DNA of 64,000 nucleotides from contig CACZFB010000007.1 in the NCBI GenBank assembly GCA_902780305.1, forward strand, positions 1-64,000, in the 5' to 3' direction. The notes below the pieces were generated by a model. That model was not told where the DNA came from, did not search any database, and worked only from the letters and a program-made list of their open reading frames with translations. This document shows positions 26,114 to 33,243 of the stretch, piece by piece. This DNA comes from an uncultured Coriobacteriaceae bacterium (lineage in GTDB: Bacteria; Actinomycetota; Coriobacteriia; Coriobacteriales; Atopobiaceae). Position numbers and translations under genes: made by a program. How positions within the stretch are numbered: the first letter of the stretch is position 1; each line of letters starts with the position of its first letter.

Positions 26114-27088
26114 ATGACGCGTGTGGCTGTTGTGGATGTGGGTACGGTAACGGCGCGTCTGGCCATAGCCGACGTTGCCTCCTCGCGCGTGCAGCGCATG
26201 GTTCGTGAGTCGACCATCGTAAACCTGGGCGAAGGCGTCGACAAGACCGGCATGCTTGCCGACGGCGCCTGCAAGCGGCTGTTGGCATGCGTGGATGGAT
26301 ACCTCACGCAAATACGCCAGTCGGGAGCGACGGCGGTGTGCTGCACCCTTACCAGCGCGGCGCGAGACGCGCGTAACTCGCAGGATCTGCTCAACGCGTT
26401 TGCGGCCCGCGGCCTTGTGGCGCAGGTGATTCCCGGGCAGGTCGAGGGGAGCCTCACCTTTTTGGGCGTGGCCCAGGACTTTGGCGGCGACCGGCTGCTG
26501 GTTGCCGACAACGGCGGCGGTTCCACCGAGTTCGCGCTTGGCTCGCTCGACGAGGGGACGCTGTCTTTGGACTTCGTGCGCTCAGTGGATGTGGGGTGCC
26601 GCCGCGTTACCGAGAAGTTCCTCAGCGATGCGAACCCTCCCCGAGCGGAGGACGTTGCGGCGGCTCATGCGTTTGCCCGGGGCGAGTTTGTTACGGTGGC
26701 CGAGCGGTACGCCGAGCAGCTGCACGACGTTTCTCGGCTGGTTATGACGGGCGGGACGTCCACCACGATTGTTGCGCTGCAAAAGCGACTCGTGCCATAC
26801 GACTCCTCGCAGGTGCACCTGGCCACGCTCTCGCGCGAGGCGGTGCGCGAGCAGGAGGAGCGGCTGGCGGCGATCACGGTGGAGGAGCGCGCGGAGCTGC
26901 CGGGCATACAGGCCAAGCGCGCGCCGGTTATCCTGGGTGGCGTGATTGCCGTGGGCGAGGCCATGGACGCGTTTGGTATGGACGAGCTTACGGTGAGCGA
27001 GAGCGACCTGCTGTTTGGCCTCTCTCTTACGGTGGCCGCAACGGCCGATGGAGACCCCTCGCCCGTGGGCTGGCGACCCCAGTTGTAG
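26114..27088 (+). CDS. Exopolyphosphatase/guanosine pentaphosphate phosphatase family (Ppx/GppA)
   Basis: 324 residues. The actin-like ATPase fold is visible: VVDVGTVTARLAIAD at the N-terminus (phosphate 1 loop), DNGGGSTEFALGS near 140 (phosphate 2 loop), and TGGTSTTIVAL near 220. The protein lacks the HD-type C-terminal domains of longer Ppx, as usual in actinobacteria. It hydrolyses inorganic polyphosphate or pppGpp. AAGGAGGG lies upstream of the ATG at 26114; the longer frame overlaps the divIC-like gene. Linkage of a divIC/ftsB gene and ppx is common in actinobacteria. Confidence 0.92.
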   Translation: MTRVAVVDVGTVTARLAIADVASSRVQRMVRESTIVNLGEGVDKTGMLADGACKRLLACVDGYLTQIRQSGATAVCCTLTSAARDARNSQDLLNAFAARGLVAQVIPGQVEGSLTFLGVAQDFGGDRLLVADNGGGSTEFALGSLDEGTLSLDFVRSVDVGCRRVTEKFLSDANPPRAEDVAAAHAFARGEFVTVAERYAEQLHDVSRLVMTGGTSTTIVALQKRLVPYDSSQVHLATLSREAVREQEERLAAITVEERAELPGIQAKRAPVILGGVIAVGEAMDAFGMDELTVSESDLLFGLSLTVAATADGDPSPVGWRPQL

Positions 27089-27142
27089 GGAGCCGTAGCA
27101 AACACGCGCAGCGCGAATGCGCTACACTAGGTAACACTTTCT

Positions 27143-27227
27143 GGGGGCGTGGCGGAATTGGCAGACGCAGGAGACTTAAAATCTTCCGCCGAAAGGCGTG
27201 CGGGTTCGAGCCCCGCCGCCCCTACCA
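27143..27227 (+). tRNA. tRNA-Leu (TAA)
   Basis: 85 bases with encoded CCA. The acceptor GGGGGCG pairs with CGCCCCT (first pair G-T). The anticodon loop CTTAAAA gives TAA, and a long variable arm (CGCCGAAAGGCG) marks the class II tRNA. The T arm is CGGGTTCGAGCCCCG. The last 20 bases are duplicated at 27378-27397. Confidence 0.96.
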
Positions 27228-27397
27228 AATAGTCTTTCCAGCAAGGGGCGTCCCGCGGGCTCGGGGACGCCTTCGCAACGTCCCGGCGGGGCTCGAGCCG
27301 CAAGGTCGCGACGCGGAGCGTCGCGGGCCGAGGAGCGCACGCGACGAGGCCGCAGAGCCTTGCCGGAGGCAAGGCGGGAGCCCCGCCGCCCCTACCA
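27208..27397. repeat. Duplicated tRNA-Leu 3' end with structured insert (att-like scar)
   Basis: GAGCCCCGCCGCCCCTACCA (27208-27227, inside the tRNA) recurs exactly at 27378-27397. Between them is an inverted partial copy (27285-27300, GGCGGGGCTCGAGCCG), whose first 10 bases pair perfectly with 27378-27387. Two short hairpins lie inside that outer stem: GCGACGC-GGA-GCGTCGC (27308-27324) and CCTTGCC-GGA-GGCAAGG (27358-27374). A duplicated tRNA 3' end is the usual mark of integrase-mediated insertion. No integrase is in the window. Confidence 0.7.
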
Positions 27398-27468
27398 TCA
27401 GTTTTGCTGAATAGCGCGAGATGTACCCCTCGTTGTAAATCCTGCGCTATTCGTTGAGCCCTCTGCGC

Positions 27469-27811
27469 AATGCGTGGGCGTGCGGGCGCAGCACAACGTC
27501 TGTAAGCGCCGGCGCCCTCCGCTTGATCAGCCGTTCCCGGACGCCCCGCCCCGGGCCGAAGTTGTAGATGTGAACTCGGTCCGGCGCCTCGAGAGTTCAC
27601 ATCTACAACGACTCATCAACCTTCGTACCTGTAATCAGGCATTTCTCCGAACTTCCGCATCGCGTTTTGTAGATGTGAACTCGTGTCGAAGCCTAGGAGT
27701 TCACATCTACAAAACGCGCGGGAGGCGGACTCCCGTGAGCTGGGACTATGCACGTGAGTTATCGCCCGTTCTGGAGACGTGAGCCACCCCCGCGCGGCCC
27801 GCCCGTCCAGA
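27469..27811 (+). mobile_element. MITE-like repeat element, copy 1 (right end lost)
   Basis: About 340 bases match the reverse complement of 47030-47354 at high identity by eye. Each copy contains two internal inverted repeats with conserved TAGATGTGAACTC/GAGTTCACATCTA arms and variable loops (here 27561-27608 and 27665-27714). The left end GCGTGGGCGTGCGGGCGCAG corresponds to the terminal inverted repeat of copy 2. After GCCCGTCC (27811) the similarity stops, so the right end is missing. No transposase is encoded. Confidence 0.75.
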
Positions 27812-27969
27812 CGGCCGATCACGACATTGCGAGCGACATCTACCTGAGCTGCGAGCTGGTGCGGGCGGCCGACCGCAACCTCGACGACACCACCAAGCTC
27901 AACGCCGTGCAGGCATTCAAGCGTGTGGAGGAGAAGACGGGCCGCGAGGTAGAGCTGAGGACGGTGTAG
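27748..27969 (+). pseudogene. Gene remnant, unidentified
   Basis: A 73-codon frame whose first 20 codons lie in the MITE copy. From about 27811 the translation looks like real protein: DIASDIYLSCELVRAADRNL, then an amphipathic helix with AFKRVEEKTGREVELRTV to the stop. I read it as the 3' end of a gene whose 5' part was lost when the repeat arrived. The family is not recognised. Confidence 0.35.
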
Positions 27970-28024
27970 CATGGATTTGTGCATGCTGCCTTAACTGTGG
28001 CATCAAAATGCACGATATAGTGTA

Positions 28025-28036
28025 TTGTGTACACAA
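28025..28036. promoter_or_regulatory. Operator-like palindrome TTGTGTACACAA
   Basis: A perfect 12-base palindrome sits in an AT-rich stretch 50 bases upstream of the truncated ATPase gene, with TACACAATATTAAAA following. Confidence 0.4.
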
Positions 28037-28085
28037 ATTCTACACAATATTAAAAGACATTAAAAACAATCAAGGAGGGTGCCGT

Positions 28086-28622
28086 ATGCAAAACAACCCG
28101 TTCACTCCCTTCTTCGGCGAGGTGCCCATAGTCATGGCGGGACGCGATCAGCTTCTTCGAAACACGTCGCGTGCCTTTGCGAGCTCGATGCGTGCCCCCG
28201 AGCTAACGATGCTCCTTTCGGGTGCGCGGGGAACGGGGAAGACGGCGCTTCTAACCGCAATGGCTTCACAGGCGGAGGAAGTCGGGTGGGTCGTTGCAAA
28301 TGTAACCGCGTTGCCTGGCATGCTTGACGACATAATCGAACGTTCGCTCGAAGCAATCGGCAAACTGAATGCAAATCCTGTTCCTCAGTACACCTTCGTG
28401 CGCGAGATGGGGCCGGAGAGGTTCTACGAGCTGCTGGACAAGAACCCCTACATGTACGATCTGCGCCCCATCGAGGAGCAACGCGCGACGCTGCGGGCGT
28501 TCCAGATTCACGACGGCTCGGGCAACCTCTACAAGATGGCCGCCAGGCTACCGAGGCAGACGTTCTTCGGTTCTAGGATAGATTGTTCGTATGACTCTTC
28601 GCTTGAGCTCATGATGATATAA
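28086..28622 (+). pseudogene. Truncated or chimeric AAA ATPase
   Basis: 178 residues. Residues 1-95 look like the N-terminus of an AAA ATPase (FAGRDQLL-type entry, Walker A SGARGTGKTALL near 45-56, VVANVTALPGMLDDI). Walker B and the sensor regions are missing. From about residue 100 the sequence changes character (EMGPERFYELLDKNPYMYD) and does not look like the continuation of this family, whose members usually exceed 350 residues. I infer a deletion that joined two gene pieces. AGGAGGG precedes the ATG, so it may still be translated. Confidence 0.55.
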
Positions 28623-28623
28623 T
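28618..28623 (+). promoter_or_regulatory. -10 box (TATAAT) of the toxin-antitoxin pair
   Basis: A perfect TATAAT lies 31 bases before the antitoxin ATG and overlaps the stop of the truncated ATPase. No convincing -35 is visible. Confidence 0.45.
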
Positions 28624-28653
28624 TCAGATAAAATTTGTCATAGGGAGGGCGCA

Positions 28654-28920
28654 ATGCAAATAATGCCAGTTTCGGAGCTGCGCAACCACTACGCCGCGGT
28701 GGAGGAGGCGGTGGCCACGGGTGGCCCTGTATTCCTCACCAAGAACGGGTACGGATCCATGGTCGTGATGAACATGGAGCAGTACGAGAGCCTCACGGGG
28801 AGCGTCGAGGCGATGCTTGACGCGGCGGATCGCCAGGCGGCGTCTACCACGATGCGCTATTCCCACGACGAGGTGTTCGGCGCCCTAAAGGAGGAGCTGC
28901 ATCGTGCCGAGGCGATATAG
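28654..28920 (+). CDS. Type II antitoxin, Phd/YefM family
   Basis: 88 residues. The N-terminal Phd/YefM fold (MPVSELRNHYAAVEEAV, then GPVFLTKNGYGSMVVMNMEQYESL) binds operator DNA. The variable C-terminal helix (DEVFGALKEELHRAEAI) would wrap the toxin. GGGAGG precedes the ATG. It overlaps the toxin gene by 17 bases, the usual arrangement for balanced synthesis. Confidence 0.92.
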   Translation: MQIMPVSELRNHYAAVEEAVATGGPVFLTKNGYGSMVVMNMEQYESLTGSVEAMLDAADRQAASTTMRYSHDEVFGALKEELHRAEAI

Positions 28921-29218
28921 GCTCCAGTATCTGCCACTCTTTTGGGATGACCTCGAGCAGGCTGTATTCTATATACGTGATATTCTCAAGAACCCTACTG
29001 CCGCGCAGCACCTGCTCGACCGTACCGAGGAGGCAATCCTCGAGCATGCCAAAGCACCTACCACGGCACGGGTCTACAAGACCACTCGCTCGCGCCCTCA
29101 GCCGTACTACTGGTTTGCGGTGGGCAACTACATGGTGTTCTACGTGGTCTTCGATGACGTAATGGAGGTTCGTCGCTTCATATACGGAGCGCGCAACCTC
29201 ACCAAGATGCTGCCCTGA
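28904..29218 (+). CDS. Type II toxin, RelE/ParE family
   Basis: 104 residues. The compact RelE/ParE fold shows YLPLFWDDLEQAVFYI in the first helix, then helix 2 with the NPTAAQHLLDRTEEAI pattern. The C-terminal strands are YYWFAVGNYMVFYVVFDD and VRRFIYGARN. RelE-type toxins cleave mRNA on ribosomes and ParE-type poison gyrase; I cannot tell which from the sequence. The preceding gene is its antitoxin. Confidence 0.92.
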   Translation: MPRRYRLQYLPLFWDDLEQAVFYIRDILKNPTAAQHLLDRTEEAILEHAKAPTTARVYKTTRSRPQPYYWFAVGNYMVFYVVFDDVMEVRRFIYGARNLTKMLP

Positions 29219-29226
29219 CGCCTCGT

Positions 29227-29307
29227 ATTCACTTCAGAATCTACACCCAATCACGCAACGGCCCCGCATGACCCGAGTTCGACTCTTTCGTGGTATGCCC
29301 TACCAAT
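29227..29307 (+). repeat. Direct repeat flanking the DUF234 ATPase gene, left copy
   Basis: About 81 bases, roughly 80 percent identical by eye to 30933-31015. Shared blocks are TCACGCAACGG, CGAGTTCGACTCTTT and GGTATGCCCTACCAAT. From 29308 to 29470 there is no convincing gene; an antisense frame there is not supported. Confidence 0.75.
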
Positions 29308-29477
29308 GACTTTACAGAGGCCAATTTGGCGGGGCGCGAACCGCAGGTGCCACCCTCCTCGACGAACGCCACGGAGGGGCGAGTGAAGCTTTCTTGTTCG
29401 GGCGTGTTGCAGTAGATCCTCCCCACCATCAACGTGTATTCTCCCGACGCCTTGCTCCAGCATCTTTCGAGGCCTAA

Positions 29478-29514
29478 AATGGTTGTCAGAAAAACCTTTG
29501 TTAGAACAACCATT
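29478..29514. promoter_or_regulatory. Inverted repeat upstream of the DUF234 ATPase gene
   Basis: AATGGTTGT (29478-29486) and ACAACCATT (29506-29514) are exact complements separated by 19 bases. They end 12 bases before the ATG and overlap the ribosome-binding region, so they could form an operator or an mRNA hairpin that limits translation. Confidence 0.55.
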
Positions 29515-29526
29515 ACTGGAGGCGCC

Positions 29527-30927
29527 ATGTTTGTCGGCAGGAAAGATGAGCTGAGGCGGCTAGAGGACGCCTACAGCACGGGCACGTTCCAGATGGCGGT
29601 CATATACGGGCGGCGTCGCGTGGGAAAGACGACCCTCATCTCGGAGTTCGCGCGCGGCAAACGGGCGCTCTTCTTCACGGCGCTCGAACAGGCGGATGCA
29701 GACAACCTCGCAGACTTTACCCGTGCGTTGGCCGAGTTCTTCGGACTGCCTGGAGGCGTGCGCTTCGACAGCTGGCGAGACGCCCTCGACTACCTGTGCG
29801 AGCGTGCAACACAGGAGCGATTCGTCTTCGTGTTCGACGAGTTCCCCTACGCGGCGAAGCGCAATGGTTCGCTTCCGTCGCTCTTGCAGGTGTGCATCGA
29901 CCACAGGCTGCAGGCGACGGGGGCTTTCGTCATTCTCTGCGGGTCCAACCAGGGCTTCATGGAGAGCGACGTCCTGGGCCGCAAGAGCCCGCTCTACGGA
30001 CGTAGGACCCTGCAGATGAGACTCGGCCCCCTCGGGTACCGGGACGCCGCACAAATGGTCCCCTGGGCTACGCCCGACGAGGCATTCCGCATCTACGGTT
30101 GCGTGGGAGGGGTCCCGTACTACCTCGCCCAGGTGAGAGAGGGAAGGAGCCTGCGCGAGAACCTGCGCGAGCTCTACTTCGACCCGGCGGGATTCCTGTA
30201 CGGGGAGCCGGGCATGCTGCTGAGGCAGGAGCTCTCGGAGCCCGCCGCATACAACTCGGTGCTCCGAGCCGTCGCGGGCGGTGCCACGAGGCCCAAGGAG
30301 ATCGCCGAGAGGACCAAGATCGAGCGCAATTCCCTCGCGGGATACCTCACCACCCTCGTGTCTCTCGGCATCCTCGAGCGGGCGGTGCCCTTCGGCGAGA
30401 GCCCCGAGCGCAGCAAGCGGGGGATCTATCGCATCCGGGAGGCGGCGTTTGCTTTCTGGTACCGCTTCGTCATGCCGAGGGTCACGCAGGTCGAGGACGG
30501 TGCCGGCACGCTCGCCCTCGCTGCCATAAGCGATGGTGACCTCGATGCCTACCTTGGTCTGCGTTTCGAGCGGGTCTGCCGCGAGTGGCTCCCGTCTCAG
30601 GCCATCGAGGGGCGGCTCCCCTTGAGGGTTGACGCCTTCGGCTCGTGGTGGGGTTCGGACCCCGGCAGGCGGACGACGACGGACATAGACGTTGTGGCTG
30701 CAAACACCCAGAGCAGGGAGATGCTTGTGGGGGAGTGCAAGTATCGTGAGTCGTTCGACGAGACCGAGGCGATGCGCGAGCTCGAGCGCCGCGCGGCACT
30801 CGTTAGGGGGTACGAGCCAAAATCCTTCTACCTCTTCTCGAAGCATTCCCTGTCGAAGGGGACTGTCGAGAAGGCCGAGGGCATGCCTGAGTGGCATCTG
30901 GTCACCATCGGGGGTCTTTATCGGTAA
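29527..30927 (+). CDS. AAA ATPase with DUF234 C-terminal nuclease-like domain
   Basis: 466 residues. The N-terminal archaeal-type ATPase domain starts FVGRKDELRRLEDAY, with Walker A YGRRRVGKTTLI near 23 and Walker B FVFVFDEFPYA near 102. A winged-helix region follows (PKEIAERTKIERNSLAGYLTTL near 260). The C-terminal DUF234 part holds TTDIDVVA and MLVGECKY, a D...ExK arrangement of the PD-(D/E)XK nuclease type. Such proteins are common accessory genes of unknown function in anaerobes. GGAGG lies before the ATG at 29527. Direct repeats on both sides suggest it arrived or was duplicated as a unit. Confidence 0.88.
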   Translation: MFVGRKDELRRLEDAYSTGTFQMAVIYGRRRVGKTTLISEFARGKRALFFTALEQADADNLADFTRALAEFFGLPGGVRFDSWRDALDYLCERATQERFVFVFDEFPYAAKRNGSLPSLLQVCIDHRLQATGAFVILCGSNQGFMESDVLGRKSPLYGRRTLQMRLGPLGYRDAAQMVPWATPDEAFRIYGCVGGVPYYLAQVREGRSLRENLRELYFDPAGFLYGEPGMLLRQELSEPAAYNSVLRAVAGGATRPKEIAERTKIERNSLAGYLTTLVSLGILERAVPFGESPERSKRGIYRIREAAFAFWYRFVMPRVTQVEDGAGTLALAAISDGDLDAYLGLRFERVCREWLPSQAIEGRLPLRVDAFGSWWGSDPGRRTTTDIDVVAANTQSREMLVGECKYRESFDETEAMRELERRAALVRGYEPKSFYLFSKHSLSKGTVEKAEGMPEWHLVTIGGLYR

Positions 30928-30932
30928 GGTGA

Positions 30933-31015
30933 ATTCAATCTCAGAGCCCGCACCTAATCACGCAACGGTTCCCGCACGCCCCGAGTTCGACTCTTTTGCG
31001 GTATGCCCTACCAAT
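30933..31015 (+). repeat. Direct repeat flanking the DUF234 ATPase gene, right copy
   Basis: Second copy of the repeat at 29227-29307. It follows the ATPase stop by 5 bases and precedes the end of the ABC transporter gene. Confidence 0.75.
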
Positions 31016-31053
31016 AGTTGAGGTCGACGGATGATACCTGCCGGCCTCTTCCC

Positions 31054-33234
31054 TTATTCCACGCGCTGCCGTGCCACCAACTTGGCGAAGGGACCGTTCT
31101 TCGCCAGCAGCTCTTCGTAAGTCCCCTCATCGACGATCCTTCCCTGGTCCAGCATGATGATCCGGTCGCACCGCCGGATCGTCGAGAGGCGATGCGCGAC
31201 CACGATGCGCGTGCAGCCCATGGCGTCGAGCGCGTCAGTGACCTGACGCTGCGACTTGTTGTCGAGGGCGGACGTTGCCTCGTCGAAGATGAGCAGCTTG
31301 GGGTTCGGCGCCACGGCGCGTGCTATCATGAGCCGCTGCTTCTGGCCGCCGGATATCCCACCCTGCCCCTCTGAGATGAGGGTGTGCATGCCCATGGGCA
31401 TCGCCCGAATGTCGTCGGCGATTCCCGCGATCTCCGCGGCCCTCCAGGCGCCCTCCATCGTGAGATCGGGTGCCGTGAGGGCAATGTTGTAGAAGATGCT
31501 GCCCTGGAAGAGGCCGTCGTGCTGCATGACGGTGCCTATCTTGCGCCGAAGCGAGGGGAGGTCAACCCGGGCGAGGTCCTTGCCGTCCATGGTCACGGTC
31601 CCCCGCTCAGGCGTCTCGAAGCCCAGCAGCAGCCGAACAAGGGTGGACTTCCCGCAGCCCGACTTCCCCACGATGGCCACGTACTCGCCTTCGCGTATGC
31701 TCAGCGACAGGTCGTCGAAGACCAGCGGCATGTCGGGGCCGTAGCGAAACGACACGTGGTCGAATCGCACGTTTCCCCGCACATCCGCGACGACCTCCTT
31801 GTTCTCGGCTGTCTCGGGCACCGCCTTCAGGAATGGCTCCGCCATCTGGTACAGGGGTCGCACGCTCGCCACCTGCAGGAGCTTGCCGCTCAGCGCAGTA
31901 AACGCGCCCATGATCATCCCGTAGGCCGTGGTGAAGGCGAAGTACGACGACTGGTCGATGCCGCTTTTTACGGCAAGGTAGTACAGGATGATGCCTGAGA
32001 CAAGCGTAATTCCAAGACTGATGACGTCGCTCATCTTTATGAGCAGCGGCGGGTTGTACGTGAGGTCGGCCACGTCCGTATAGGTGTCGAGCCATTTGGC
32101 GAACATTCTCTTTTCGGCACCAGCGAGACGAATCTTGCGAATGCCGGAGATGACGGTGTACGACAGGCCCGACTCCCGTGCCGACGCCTCCATGCGCCGC
32201 TTGCTCACCTTGATGCCCACGAGCGAGCTGAGGGTCGAAGTGACGACCGTAACAAGCACGATGAGCAGCGCGGGCACCACGAGCGCCGGCGTGAACGCGA
32301 ATATCTGCGTCACGTACAGGAGCGAGGCGAGCGAGGATATTCCCGTAGACGTGATGATCGACATGAGCAGCGTGCAGAGCGATTGTACCGAGAAGAACCT
32401 GCTCTTGAGCTCGCCCGGGCTGTACTCCGCGAAGAAGCCCACGGGCAGCGACAGCAGGCGCATCATCATGGAGGCCTCCACGCCCAGCCGCACCTTGGCC
32501 TCGAGCCTCGATGAGAGAAGGTCGGCCGAGCTTTTAACGAGCTGCTGGGACACGGTGACGCAGACGATACTGATGGCGATGCCGATGAGCGCCGCGACCT
32601 CGCCGCTTACGAGCACGGGCCCGGTGAGGATGCGCACGAGCCGGGGCAGAAGCAGTCCCACGAGCGCGACGGCCAAGGCAGCGGCGCCCTTTATAGCCAC
32701 GTCGTTCACGGTGACGCATCGGAACATGTAGCGAAGGAGGTCGCCCATGCCCAGCTCCCTTTGCGGGAGCGGGCGGTAGAAGCTGATCGCCCGATCGTCG
32801 AACTGCCTGGCATTGCTCGCGTTCAGCTTGACCGGCAGCTCCGTCTGGGAGTCTTGGTACCAGTAGCCCGAGACCCGTCCGGGAATGAGCGCGACTGGCG
32901 TGCCCTCCCCCTTGGTGAAGGCGAGGATGGGGCTGAACGCCTCTCGGTACCAGCCCTTCTGCAGCTCCACCTCGCGATACATCACGCCGTGGGGCCGCAG
33001 GCAGAAGTCGAGCCGGTCGTAGATGTTGGTGACGGACTCGGGCACTTCGCTCACCTTGTAGCGGTAGTAGTGCATGATGCGGCCTATCGCGTTGCCTGCG
33101 GCCACGCTGTCGCCCACCGCGCGCCGCATGGATTCCTCGCCCATAACCACGCCTGCGGCCCTCAGAAGCGAGTCGCTTACGCATTGGTCATCAAAGTCGC
33201 GTCGCTCCTTGATCTGGCTCTTGGTCGAATTCAT
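31054..33234 (-). CDS. NHLM-type bacteriocin ABC transporter, second (non-peptidase) subunit
   Basis: 726 residues. An N-terminal cytoplasmic domain of about 165 residues precedes a six-helix transmembrane domain (about 180-440). The C-terminal nucleotide-binding domain has Walker A GKSGCGKST near 520, signature ISGGQKQR near 625 and Walker B LLIFDEATSALD near 645. The architecture fits the second ABC protein of NHLM/NHLP export systems, though this one is shorter than typical because the N-terminal region is reduced. It starts 9 bases after the peptidase-transporter gene, and the two probably form a heterodimer. The substrate is unproven; the double-glycine peptide at 46030 is the best local candidate. 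Confidence 0.85.
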   Translation of the reverse strand: MNSTKSQIKERRDFDDQCVSDSLLRAAGVVMGEESMRRAVGDSVAAGNAIGRIMHYYRYKVSEVPESVTNIYDRLDFCLRPHGVMYREVELQKGWYREAFSPILAFTKGEGTPVALIPGRVSGYWYQDSQTELPVKLNASNARQFDDRAISFYRPLPQRELGMGDLLRYMFRCVTVNDVAIKGAAALAVALVGLLLPRLVRILTGPVLVSGEVAALIGIAISIVCVTVSQQLVKSSADLLSSRLEAKVRLGVEASMMMRLLSLPVGFFAEYSPGELKSRFFSVQSLCTLLMSIITSTGISSLASLLYVTQIFAFTPALVVPALLIVLVTVVTSTLSSLVGIKVSKRRMEASARESGLSYTVISGIRKIRLAGAEKRMFAKWLDTYTDVADLTYNPPLLIKMSDVISLGITLVSGIILYYLAVKSGIDQSSYFAFTTAYGMIMGAFTALSGKLLQVASVRPLYQMAEPFLKAVPETAENKEVVADVRGNVRFDHVSFRYGPDMPLVFDDLSLSIREGEYVAIVGKSGCGKSTLVRLLLGFETPERGTVTMDGKDLARVDLPSLRRKIGTVMQHDGLFQGSIFYNIALTAPDLTMEGAWRAAEIAGIADDIRAMPMGMHTLISEGQGGISGGQKQRLMIARAVAPNPKLLIFDEATSALDNKSQRQVTDALDAMGCTRIVVAHRLSTIRRCDRIIMLDQGRIVDEGTYEELLAKNGPFAKLVARQRVE

Positions 33235-33243
33235 GGCGCTCTC

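Noticed and set aside
27474-27782. About 100-codon frames open in both MITE copies (also 47056-47352 minus)
   Set aside because: They translate the palindromic stems, have no ribosome site and no protein-like domain; the conservation is explained by the repeat itself.
29241-29528. Minus-strand frame upstream of the DUF234 gene
   Set aside because: No ribosome site or domain; it overlaps the direct repeat and the promoter region of the ATPase gene.
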